From Thunnus maccoyii (Eukaryota > Chordata > Actinopteri > Scombriformes > Scombridae): DNA of 64,000 bases. The translations under genes and the position numbers were made by a program. The stretch covers positions 17,634,501-17,698,500 of the forward strand of contig NC_056540.1 of assembly GCF_910596095.1 (NCBI RefSeq), read 5' to 3'. Shown piece after piece: positions 1-10,493 of this stretch. A model generated the notes under the pieces. The model did not search any database. It had not been told where the DNA came from and worked only from the letters and a program-made list of their open reading frames with translations. Position 1 is the first letter of the stretch. Each line of letters opens with the position of its first letter.

Positions 1-71
1 CAAAGTCATGGGATTTATGAGAATATTTCACAAGAAGAGTGACATTCTCCCATTCTCCTCTTCAACTGAGA

Positions 72-115
72 GGGAGAGAGAGAGAGAATGGGGGGGGGGG
101 GGGGGGGGGGGGGGG
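72..115. repeat. (AG)n followed by a G26 homopolymer
   Basis: A short GA-dinucleotide tract runs directly into 26 consecutive G residues (90-115). It is a simple repeat with no coding role. Runs of this length are prone to sequencing error, so the exact length is uncertain. Confidence 0.9.
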
Positions 116-263
116 TTGAATAGAGCTCATCGAGTGACAGACACAGGAACAGTTTCTTCCCTGTCGTTATCACACTTATGAACAGTTAACTCAGGCATTG
201 AGCAATAACCCTGGATCACTAAAATAACCACTGTACCTACAAATTATACATATTTATTTTAGT

Positions 264-592
264 TTAAAATACAAAATGTGCAATACATTTACTGTACATT
301 TGAACAGGCAAATACATATACTGCACACAACCACCTACTATTTGTATATAAAGAAACATGTCACTTTGTTTACCATTTAATATTTATCTCAGCACTCTTC
401 ACTTCTTTGCACTATCTGTATCCTGTTTACAGTTCACAGAAGGAATTTCACCTGTATACAGTCATTCCTTGTGTGTCTTTCTGAAGATTGTTGTGTTGTG
501 TGTAAGTACATTGAGAGCCATTAAACTGGGGGTCAATTTCCTTGTATGCGCAAACATACTCGGCCAATAAATGTGATTCAAATTCTGAAATT
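264..592 (+). repeat. LINE 3' tail (L2/CR1/Rex-like, clade uncertain)
   Basis: An AT-rich stretch ends in a segment typical of teleost non-LTR retrotransposon tails. It reads from 'ATTTCCTTGTATGCGC' through 'CGGCCAATAAATGTGATTC' and then into degenerate repeats of the end motif. No reverse-transcriptase reading frame is present, so this is a 5'-truncated copy. The call rests on remembered similarity to fish LINE ends, and the left border is approximate. Confidence 0.6.
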
Positions 593-1499
593 GTAAAATA
601 AGTTGTTCAGGTGCCAAGAGATACAGATATTTATCCAGTTACTTCCCAAAAAAATGCTTGACATTTCATTGATTCATGTATACCTATCATTACTTATGTT
701 TTGTAACTGGTATTTATAATTTATTATATTGTTGGAAGGACATCTGGAGCCAGAGATGGTGGATTGCAAACATGCAGAAGGATGCAGAAATAAGGGCTGT
801 AAAAACAAGACGTACATGTTCCTCTGCATAGCCAGAAAGAGAAATTGTTTCCTGGATTATCATTGCTACAAGTAAAACTCAAAAAGTAACATGCAAAGAA
901 ATGAAAACACGGAATAAGTTTTTAGATTTGCAGAAATAGTTCATTCTTTCCATACCTTAAATCAACAAATAACTCTCACAAAGAATTTAAAAGCAAAGAA
1001 ATACAGGAGCAATAACAGATCAAAGAAGATTTGAGTTCAGCTGTTCCATAGCTGAAATTAAAAAAAAACACACTCAGAGATGTCAAGGTAAGACAAGGAA
1101 AGCAAAATAAACTTTAAAAATTAGCTTTCTGTTTAATAGAAAATCTATTGAAACTTGCCAAAAAAAATAAACAAAAAAGTGAAACAAATACAAAATGAAA
1201 GAAAGTTAAATATGTTGTTGGTTTAAGATGGTAGTATGGCTGGAAACCTTTAAATTTTGTACTGTCATGTTTGACTGCTGTCTACTACAGTGGACATGCT
1301 GTAAAAAATTAAAAAAAAAGATTTTGAAAAGGTCTAAATTATTAGATGTTTCTTTTACTCTAAACCTACAGAAAATCACACACACACAAAAAACAAAATT
1401 GGAAGACACTTTTTTTCCTTGGTTCTCAGGAGGTTATATACTGTATATTATTGTTTCCACTATCTGCGCTGCTCTGAGCTGTTTCTTGAGTCCACTCCC
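593..1499. other. Gene-free AT-rich flank
   Basis: No exon with convincing splice sites and no recognisable repeat is seen. The stretch is A-rich, and its short reading frames lack similarity to anything I know. Confidence 0.5.
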
Positions 1500-1892
1500 T
1501 CCTCGGCCTCTTATTGGCTGACCCTCACACCTCGGTCTCTGATTGGCTGATCTTACCACCTGAGGAACGACGGACTTGTTCCGGGATTCCGATGTCGGCC
1601 TAACAGGCGAGCTAACCGCTAGCGGCTAACTGAAGGAGCACCGAGACGACTCTCACCCTAGAGGCAAGACAGCTCGCATGTTCGATAACCAGTACGTCCT
1701 GCTTGTTTTACCAGCTCTTCGTGGTGACTGTGTAGTTGAACGCAACTATAGTTATAATGCCAGTCGTCAATGAATGCTAACTTTTACTCCGCGAATTTAA
1801 AGCGTTCATGCTAGCCAGGTAACGCTAGCTAACTCCCTTAGCTTTGGCTGTGGGAAAGGACTGAGCAGTGTCGCAAAAACTTTCGAGGCTAG
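1500..1892 (+). promoter_or_regulatory. zdhhc5: Probable zdhhc5 promoter and first non-coding exon
   Basis: Base composition changes sharply to CpG-containing sequence here. Two inverted CCAAT boxes (ATTGG at 1513-1517 and 1542-1546, each followed by CTG) lie 29 bp apart inside a short imperfect direct repeat. Downstream are several GCTAAC/GCTAGC motifs, including the near-palindrome GCTAACCGCTAGCGGCTAAC at 1611-1630. A strong donor, CTAG|GTAAGAG, follows at 1893. I infer a TATA-less promoter plus a 5' UTR exon ending at 1892. The transcription start cannot be placed without transcript data. Confidence 0.55.
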
Positions 1893-2877
1893 GTAAGAGC
1901 TAACGAATTACTGAAGTATTGCGTTTGAATCTCTAATTTTTTAGGTCGTTTCAAATAAAACACAGCAGCGTTATTAGTGAACTTTAAAAGACATGAAGTG
2001 TAGTTTAATGAGGTGCCTTGTGGTGTGAGCAGATTATGTCAGTTGTCTTGATTGAATCCTGCCCTGGCCTGTTGTTTAACGCTTGGTCTTTTTGAAGGTA
2101 TGATTAAAAGATGAAGCGATCTAACAGTGTTTATTACTATCAAACATAAGCTAGCAGCTGTAAGTGTGCCACAAACGATCAGAAATGTGATTAAATCTGC
2201 TCAACCGGCCACTTAGCGATGTAGCTTTGCGAGCTGCAAATTGTTGCGGTGACATGACAGGCAGGGCTCGACGCGGAGATTTTAGGATTAACATCCATTA
2301 TAGTCTGGGGGGGATTTGTTGTGGGGCAGATGAGATGATTAACAACAGACACACTGTCACTGTGTCTCGGCCACAGCTCTGTATTTGTGAGTAATTTACT
2401 GATGATTGTTGAGAAGAGGGGTGTGTCCAAACTATCAGATTACACTGTTACTCCAGATCCGTTTTCAGTGTGTTCACACTACACGGACGAGTTTTTCATG
2501 TTGAGATGAGGGAAATTAAGCCTGATGTGTGTCACTGATCGAGGTCTGAATTTCCAGTAGTGGGAGGTGTTTTTTTTTTTTTTTTTTTTACCACCTGAGG
2601 GCATTGAGCTGCCTGTTTATCAACAGCAGGCTGGTGGACAGCTCAATGAGTAATTGTGAGAAATGTATATACACACAGCTTTTAGGACTGTAAGAAGTTG
2701 GTTAGTCAGCCTGATTGTTGTGAAATAAGGGTGAAACATCTGCCTCTCTTGGTTAACTCAGTATTGTAACTTAAAAAGGAAATAAAGTTTTGACGGTGAA
2801 CTTGCAGAAATGAACCATGGACATTTTCATAAATTGGTATGATTATAGGTGCTTGTGTTCTCCATTTTGTTATAATT

Positions 2878-3150
2878 TGTAGGGCTACAACTATTTATGT
2901 TACAGATTTATCTGTCATGTATTTTAATCACTACCTTGTTGTCTATAATGAATGTTAGAAACTAGTGAAAAATAGCCATCACAATATCCTAAAACTTAAA
3001 GTGACATCGTTATATTGTTTTTATTTTCCAACCAACAGTCAAAACCCCCAAAGTATCACATAAGACAAAGAAAAAGTGCCACATCCATACAAGCCAGAAT
3101 CTGGAATTATGTGTGAAATTTTAAAAATGAATTGATGATCAAAATAGTTA
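2878..3150 (+). repeat. Diverged copy of the teleost 'GGGCTGCAACTAACGATTA' element
   Basis: Starts with 'TAGGGCTACAACTATTTATG' and contains the characteristic internal blocks 'AGTGAAAAATAGCCATCACA' and 'CCAACAGTCAAAACCCCCAA'. It ends near 'ATGATCAAAATAGTTAATTG'. The same family is better preserved at 19409-20056, 45757-46445 and 49382-49748. It lies in the probable first intron of zdhhc5. Confidence 0.6.
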
Positions 3151-3217
3151 ATTGCCAGTTGACTATCAAGTTCTTATTTGTTTTTGTTTTTTTGTTTTTT
3201 TTTGGGTTTTTTTACAG

Positions 3218-4569
3218 GGACGTCCCTCAACTTGCCAACAGAAGCAGCGGATGAAAGAAGACGGGGGACAAAGAGAAAGAAAAGGACTAATATGTATCAG
3301 ACTATGTAACACCACTGCTGCACATGGCTTTGTTTAAAAGGCGCAGAATGGGAAAGGAGGTCTATCTGCAGAGAATTTGGAGGTGGGAGAGGTCTCTACA
3401 TCCAGACCTGGCCGAGTGCGGCGACACCGCGGTGACATACACGGGACTTCTTTTTGGATTGAGTTGATTTTGTCCCCATATTGAAACAAAAACTGAAAGA
3501 GGGATCTCAGAGGATCCACCAGGGACTCTGCTTGGCTATTTGAGCTATTTTACGAGTAAAGGCAAGGCTAGACATAATTTTTTTAAGGCTTCTTTTTTTA
3601 AGCAACTTTTTAAAAGTAAACTCCAGCTGGACTTTTGTTTAACATTAAGCAGCTTCTTGGAACAGATTTAAAAGTGAATTTGTTGGTTTAGTTGTTTTCC
3701 CCTGCTGACTTAGTTTGAAACGCTGGAACCGTCCCTCCTGCAGCCATCCTCAGTTCCTTCCACCCACCCAGTGCCTAAATAAGCCCTCTCGGGACAATCA
3801 CAGAAGTCATCAGCAGCTGCTGCGCTCAATCCCCTGCCTGTTCTCCTCTACGTGCTTCTTCGCTCAGCCTGCCGGCTGTCCACCCACTACCTCTTTTAAT
3901 TTTCTGGTCTTTTCCTTTTTTATATTCATTTTCTCCGAGAGCTATAATCAGACCTCAAGCACAGTGACGAGCGTTAATGAAAACACTGAGGTTCAAGAGT
4001 GGAGAGAAGCCTAGATTGTTCCAGTTTTAGTCGTGTGTGCGAGTGTCTGTGCTTTTGTGTTAATGCACAAGAGTGTTATGGTTGCACTGGTGACAGGGAG
4101 CAGCTTAAGATTAGATTTATTTATATTGTTGCACCAAATACAGTTACATTAAAGCCATACAAAAATATTTATGAATTACGTACACATATTTTTGTATCAC
4201 ATTGCTCTTGTATAGTCTTGCTTTTATAAGCTTGTATTAAAATTATGCACACAAAAGTAAATATTTACAACAAGCTGTGCACATGCAATTAGAGCTGTAT
4301 ACTGCTATATATAAAAGGAATCTCTGTGAGTCCTTATTGTAGTGCCAGGAGATTTTTAGATTTTTTTAGACTGGACGCAGAGAATCCCTCATGTTTCCAT
4401 TCAGTTGCTGCTTTGCATAGTGTTGGTTTCTTTTTTCAGTCTGTATTCATGGCCTCTCCTCCCAAACAAACACCATATTTGCCATTCTGACCTGTAAATC
4501 GCCCTTTACAGTAGGTAGACAGTAGATATCTACCTCTCTTTCTGTCTTCCTCCCCTCTCTCTGTCTCTG
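3218..4569 (+). other. zdhhc5: Probable second 5' UTR exon of zdhhc5
   Basis: A good acceptor (long T tract, then TTTACAG at 3211-3217) opens this stretch, and I see no obvious further acceptor close to the start codon at 4570. It could therefore be one long 5' leader continuous with coding exon 1. It contains short upstream reading frames, for example from ATG 3251. No protein similarity is seen. The exon boundary is inference, and another acceptor such as CTTTACAG near 4509 is possible. Confidence 0.4.
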
Positions 4570-7500
4570 ATGCCGGGCTTCAGTGGTGGGGGTGTCGGGG
4601 GAGGAGTAGGTGGCCCTGCTTCTGCTCCTCCCCGTCCATTTAGACCCAGCCGATATGTCCCGGTCTCTGCAGCCACCACTTTCCTTGTCGGATCCACTAC
4701 CCTCTTCTTCTGCTTCACGTAAGTGCAACTTTATGTCCTGTTTTGTAGTGTTTGTTTCACCGTTGTTTATTCAGAGAACGTTTACTGAGAACACTTGCCT
4801 TGTTTTCAGTAACACAGTTCACATTCACACTGTTGCTCAGTCACACCTGTGAGCTCCCCATTACAATCACAGTCTTCTATTTCTGGCCACTGAACAGCCA
4901 CACTTGAGCTGTTTGGGGGTAAATTGCCTTGCACAAAGGCTTATCAGTGGTTGTTGATGGAGTGTGAAGTGTTATTTGCTATTTTTTCCCCATCTGTGTC
5001 TTGCCAGCAAGTGCAGGGATTAGAGCCTGCTTCTGCAATCTCCACTTGCTGCTGTTTTTGTCTCAAACAGACCAAGAAAATGTGTCAGACATTGAAAGAC
5101 AAGTTGTTTAGGCAATAACATGTCAAAGTGTAATTTTTTTTCTCTTCTTTTTCGTACCGTCCAGGTGCCCATGGTTGTCAGAGTATTTCTCCTCTGTCAT
5201 TCCCATCTATAATGCCGTGATCTTCCTCTTCACCCTCGCCAACTTCTGCATGGCCACTTTCATGGACCCCGGAGTCTTCCCCAGAGGTAAACACGCATCA
5301 ACGGTGTTGGCGTGCAAGTATTTAAAAGTCATTATTAAGTAATATTATGTGTAATATTGCAGTGTTTTTTTAGTATGTTGTAGATTAAATGAGACTGAAA
5401 AGAAGGCAGCAGAAACATAAATATAGGAAAAATTATAATCATGTTGTGCTAGAAATTGATGGCAATAATTTATTGGCCATAAACATAATGCAGAGGCACC
5501 GTATAATTAGCCATCATGATGTGAGCATAGTCTCAGTGTTTGTGTCTGTCTTTAGCGGAGGAGGATGAGGATAAAGAGGATGATTTCCGCGCTCCGCTCT
5601 ATAAGACAGTGGAGATCAAAGGCATCCAGGTGCGCATGAAGTGGTGCTCAACCTGCCGCTTCTACCGCCCACCACGCTGCTCGCATTGCTCAGTTTGTGA
5701 CAACTGTGTGGAGGTACACACACACACACACACACACAAATATTAGAATATTATGATTATGAATATCAGAGTGGCTCCATTGAACTCTGAATACACAACC
5801 GGCACCTCTTAATTTCACAATGAACTTTTATAAACTCTTGTGTGACTTGATTGCTTAACCTAGATCTGTGCTATTCTTAGTTTCCTTGTGTGGGTGTGGG
5901 AAGTAAAAACTGTGTGGACATCTAATTTTTTTTTTTAATATGTATTCTGGTTGTTTCTTTTTATTATTATTCTCCTCTTGATGTTTCTTTACTGGTCCTT
6001 ACCCTTCTTTGTCTGTGCTCTTTCAGGATTTTGACCACCATTGTCCGTGGGTGAACAACTGTATTGGTCGGAGGAATTATCGCTATTTCTTCCTCTTCCT
6101 GCTATCACTTACCACCCACATTGTGGACGTATTTGGCTTCGGCCTGGTTTATGTCCTGCACCACCGCCAGCAGCTGGACACGCCACATGCTGCTGTTACG
6201 TATCCTCCACTTGGCACGCTGCGGTCATAAAAAAATGCAGAGCAAATTATGAGACTTTCTTTTCATATTTTACTTTTTTTTGCTGGATTTTATTGTAAAT
6301 TTCTTAACCCTGTTCTCCCAGTATGGCTGTGATGTGTGTGGCTGGTCTGTTTTTTGTCCCAGTCGCTGGCCTGACTGGGTTCCACATTGTACTGGTGGCC
6401 CGGGGTAGGACCACAAATGAGCAGGTACATACAAGAGCTAGTTGTGAGCATCACACGCTCCACCAATGAATCCACCCATACAAGTTACAGATTTTCAATA
6501 CTGTTGTGTTAAATTTGGTCTCCATGTGAGTTGGAGAGTTACCACGGCATAATTGTGTTATTCTCTCCCCCTCCCTCCCACTATAGGTGACGGGGAAGTT
6601 TCGTGGAGGTGTTAACCCTTTCACCAATGGCTGCTTGAGGAATATTTCACATGTGCTCTGCAGCTCTCAGGCCCCCAGGTCAGCCTTCCTCTCTCCTCCG
6701 CACTCATCTGTTTACTCCCCTCCTCTTACACTCTGCCCCACAATCACTCTTTTTCCACTGCCTCTTTCTTTCCATTGCTCTCTCTCTCCCCCTCACTTTT
6801 CCACTCTCCTCTTTTATTATTCTCACTTGTCTCTTCAGTTTAAAACGGAGTATATGAATATAAGTGTGAGGGACATCTGGTGTTGGATTATGTTTCAGTG
6901 CAACACAGACCGCCAAGCTTGTTGTTAATGTTTGTATCATTATAATTAGGATTTAAATGCATGTGTATGACCCTTCCTCAGATACATGGGTCGGTGGCGG
7001 AGCCCTCAAGCAGCGGAAGTACAGCCACCGTTTCTTAGGCCGGCTCTTACTGAGGCCCAGTTAGAAGCAAAGATACTGGACAACGGCATCCAGAATGACC
7101 GACACAGCACCAGGGTGAGTGTGAGTTGACTGTATGCATTGTTGACTTGGGATATTCAGACTGAAAATAGATTGAGGAGATAGACAAATTTCAATGTGTA
7201 ACAGATGCCAAAACACTGACTAATAGTTTATGAAACAGGACTTTATAACTCCAGAGAGTTATTCTGGCATGTGACAGTTATTTTATCCTTTTTTTTACAA
7301 TAACTGCAATGAAAACAATAAAACTACACTGCGCAAGTTCCAATGTAATGAACACAGCGCATTGGCAGATGAGGTTGTATTTTCTTGCAGTAAAAGTTGA
7401 GCCAGGTTCAGGTTTTTTGCTGGACAAGTCTGTAGTTTTTTTCTTTTTTTGTATTAGCCCTTTGCGTCTGTTCCCTCATTATGCCATGCAGCTTCAGGTT

Positions 7501-10493
7501 TAATTTCAATGAACAAGTTAGTACTTTGTGTCTGCTTTCATGACTTAACTCTGTTTCTGTTCCAGTCCAAGAGCAGTCTGGACCAGATGGAGAGCCAGTC
7601 AGCAGACGCAGAGCCTCCACCTCCTCCAAAGCCGGAGCTTCGGTACCCTGGCCTGCCCCGTGCTGACACGGAAGGTGAGACACATACGCAAACGCATACA
7701 AATTCACACTTACAATTCAACCTACAGTAGGTAGTTGTAGGTATGTATCCTGACATGTCAACATCTGAGTGTTGACCAGGTTCCTCAAGGGTTTTACCTC
7801 TTACGTAAACAGATGAGTGTTTGTTTTCTAATCAAAAACACACCTCGTTCAAATGTCACGTTTGGTTTCTTTCCCTTCAGAGAGCAGCCTGTTGACAGAA
7901 GCTCCACCTACGCCGTCTATGTACAAGTACCGACCAGCCTACAACAGCCCAGGAAGGAACCACACTGCCCTCACACACCCCAACAAGGTACATGCGGAAT
8001 ATAAAATTATCATTATTATGTAGATACTGTACATTAATAGTATAAGAGGAATAATCAGCTGAGAGTGAAGTTAATCGCATGTTTTTGCCTGATTGGAAAA
8101 CTGACGAGATCACATAAGTAAGCAGACACGTGTGTGTATATATAAGTATTTTCTTTTAAATTTTGACATAAGCTCTTCAGATGTTATTCCAGAATTGGCT
8201 TGTTTTAGCATTTAACCTCAACTTTTATTGTCCGAAAAGAAATTTAAAAAACATAAATGAGAAATGAACAGTATCACATAGACGTACAGTAACTTACCAG
8301 GATGATACAGCAACTTGTCCTCACCTATATAATATTTCACTGATCATTTGGTAGCTGTTATGCCCTCCCCCTTCTAATTTCGCTTTGTGGTTAATACCAT
8401 GCCCGTCTTTTTTGTTCTCACTTTAAATTGATCATTCAGTGGCCATCGGTCGATCAGTAAGTCTCAGCTAGTGTCATCTGTGTGTCTGTGTGTCTGTGAG
8501 TCTGTGTGTGTGTGTGTGTGTGTGTATCCCTTTGGCAGTCTTTTGTGTGTTTGAGTGGATCTGTCCCTTCCCCCAAAACTGCATTGACTGGAATGTTTAG
8601 CTCATGTACTGTATGTACTTGTATTTCCATGTATGTGTTCATACACACAGTCTTTGACATGCAGTGGCTTGCCTGTTCAAGCCAGTCAATGTTCCCAGTC
8701 CAGTAGTGTGATGATGGAGTAGAGCACTGGTCAAGCATCCAATTTTCTCCCCACCACTGACTCTTTTTTTCTGTTAGAATCTATAGAATAAACAGTTTTT
8801 TTGTGCTATGTTATCTATTCCTGTGGTAACATGATGATTTTCGTCTTTCCTCCTCCCCCTCTTCACTCTTCATCTTCATCACACTCTTCCTTACCGTCTT
8901 CCCTCTCTGTCTGCACCCCCTCTACCTTTGGTCCGTCTCCTCCTCTCTACTCTCCTCAGATGATCCGTGGTGAGAGTCTTGACTCTCCGTCTCCCTCCAT
9001 CCTCCAGTCCAGCCGTCAGCCTAGCTACCGCTCGGAGCCGAGCAGCCTGGATGGGGCCACAGTGGTGGGGGGAGGTGTAGGGGCGCGCAGAGGGGGAGGG
9101 GAGAGGGGTGAGGGCCCCGGAGGCCCTGGCGGGACTACTGGTGGGGTGTCAGGGGGCATGTCGGGTTACTCCCTGACTGGACGCTCCTACACCTCCTACC
9201 CATCCTCTCTGGTCCTGTCCACTGGCGGCTCCCGCTCCTCCAGCCTGCGCTCAGCGCACACGGCACATAATCCACTGGCCACGCTCCAATCAGAAGGCAC
9301 CACAGACACAAGCTACAAAAGCCTGGCTAATCAGACGCCTCGGAATGGCAGCCTGTCCTACGACAGCCTGCTGACACCATCCGAGAGCCCAGAGTTTGAA
9401 TCAGCCGCCCACGAGCTGTCGCCGCAGAAGCCTCATGCTCTGTTTCCCTCGGCGACTATAACAGGCCAGCCTGAGGTGGTGTCACCCAGTACCCCGCTGC
9501 AGGGCTATACGTCGCCCTTCCTCTCAGCTCAGATCGCCCAGCAGAGGGAGGGGCAGCTGCTCCAGGGCTCTGCCACTTTCTCCTCCCCCCACAGGGCCTA
9601 CCTGCGTGCCGTCAGCCCACCCCCTCCCTCTTCCTCTGGGCCTCCTGAGACCCAGCACCTGCTCCAGCATAACCAGGACTCCTCTTCCCGAACCCCTCGT
9701 AACCCTTCCTCCTCATCCTCTTCCCCGGGGGCTCGCTCACTAGAGCCCCCTATCTCCCCGCCACCTCGCGGCCTCTCCCTTGGCAAGTCTCAGTCTTACA
9801 CTGGGGAGGCAGGGCCTCAGCACAAGCCTCGGCCAGCAGGAGGAGGCGCTGTGCTGGGAGGGGGAGGAGCCGGAGGAGGGCAACAGGCTCCACAGTGAGT
9901 AGTGATCCGTCGCCAGATCTGTCAGCCAACTACTCTTCCTCCTCCTTCTCCTTTTCCTCCTAATCCTCCTCTTCTTCCTCCCTGGTTTGTGTCAGCCCAC
10001 CTCTTCCTCCCTGATCTGTGTGAGTCTTCGTTTTCCTCCTCCACAGTTTTCAGTCTTTGCTTGTTTAGTGTTGAACAGTTGGATGTGTTATTGGTTCATT
10101 TTGGTGTGTATGTGTGTGAATTAGTGCTAAAAGCATGCCACTATGTGTTGAGCACTGTGTTCGCATGCCTAACCATGCTGCTGTTTACTTCTGTCCTTGT
10201 CCTTTTCTTACTCACTATAAGAATAGATACCAAAGGCCTTATAAAATTCATGGTAAAGACACATGTTGCTGTTTGTTTGTTTTGTTATTTTCGAAGTAGA
10301 ACCACTCACTTCCACATCCCTGTCTCCTTTGTCTCCATCCTCAATCTGCCCTCCCTCCACTCCCCTTCCTGATGGCTGTCCAATCAGATCCACCTCTCGC
10401 CCAGTCTTGGCCAATCACACCACATCCAAACCAGGGGGCGGGGTGAAGAAGGTGACAGGCGTCGGAGGGACCACTTACGAGATATCGGTTTGA
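4570..10493 (+). CDS. zdhhc5: Palmitoyltransferase ZDHHC5
   Basis: Plasma-membrane protein S-acyltransferase that attaches palmitate to cysteines of cytosolic-facing substrates. Coding exons: 4570-4718, 5165-5286, 5556-5713, 6027-6199, 6322-6424, 6587-6678, 6982-7114, 7566-7674, 7881-7987, 8960-9894, 10388-10493. They total 2187 nt, or 728 aa (human protein 715 aa), and all introns are GT-AG. Visible parts are TM1 ~30-50, TM2 ~62-81, a DPG motif 84-86, the Cys-rich domain ~117-166 with catalytic DHHC at 146-149 (Cys149), TM3 ~168-190, TM4 ~203-225 and TTxE 231-234. A long Ser/Pro/Gly-rich cytoplasmic tail follows, ending in EISV; that C-terminus is a known PDZ ligand in the mammalian protein. 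Exon 10 alone (935 nt) encodes most of the tail. The N-terminus carries a glycine-rich stretch (residues ~6-15) that shifts the active site about 15 residues relative to human. The final exon acceptor was chosen because only CAATCAG|A at 10387/10388 restores frame. Confidence 0.96.
5716..5737 (+). repeat. (AC)n microsatellite abutting the zdhhc5 exon 3 donor
   Basis: The intron after exon 3 begins GT followed at once by about 11 AC units, so the donor reads GAG|GTACACAC. Intronic CA repeats next to 5' splice sites are known binding sites for hnRNP L in other genes. Whether that applies here is inference. Confidence 0.9.
9092..9114 (+). other. zdhhc5: Potential G-quadruplex inside zdhhc5 exon 10
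   Basis: Four runs of at least three G, separated by loops of 1, 3 and 3 bases, fit the standard quadruplex pattern. The run sits in a longer G-rich block (~9065-9155) encoding a Gly-rich insertion in the ZDHHC5 tail. I do not recall this insertion in the mammalian protein. Confidence 0.7.

Noticed and set aside
8801-8959. In-frame extension upstream of zdhhc5 exon 10
   Set aside because: It is intronic: a pyrimidine-rich tract ends in TCTCCTCAG at 8959, and only entry at 8960 keeps frame with exon 9.
9902-10372. 156-residue frame after zdhhc5 exon 10
   Set aside because: This is intron 10, between the donor at 9895 and the acceptor at 10387. Its composition is the T/C-rich intron.
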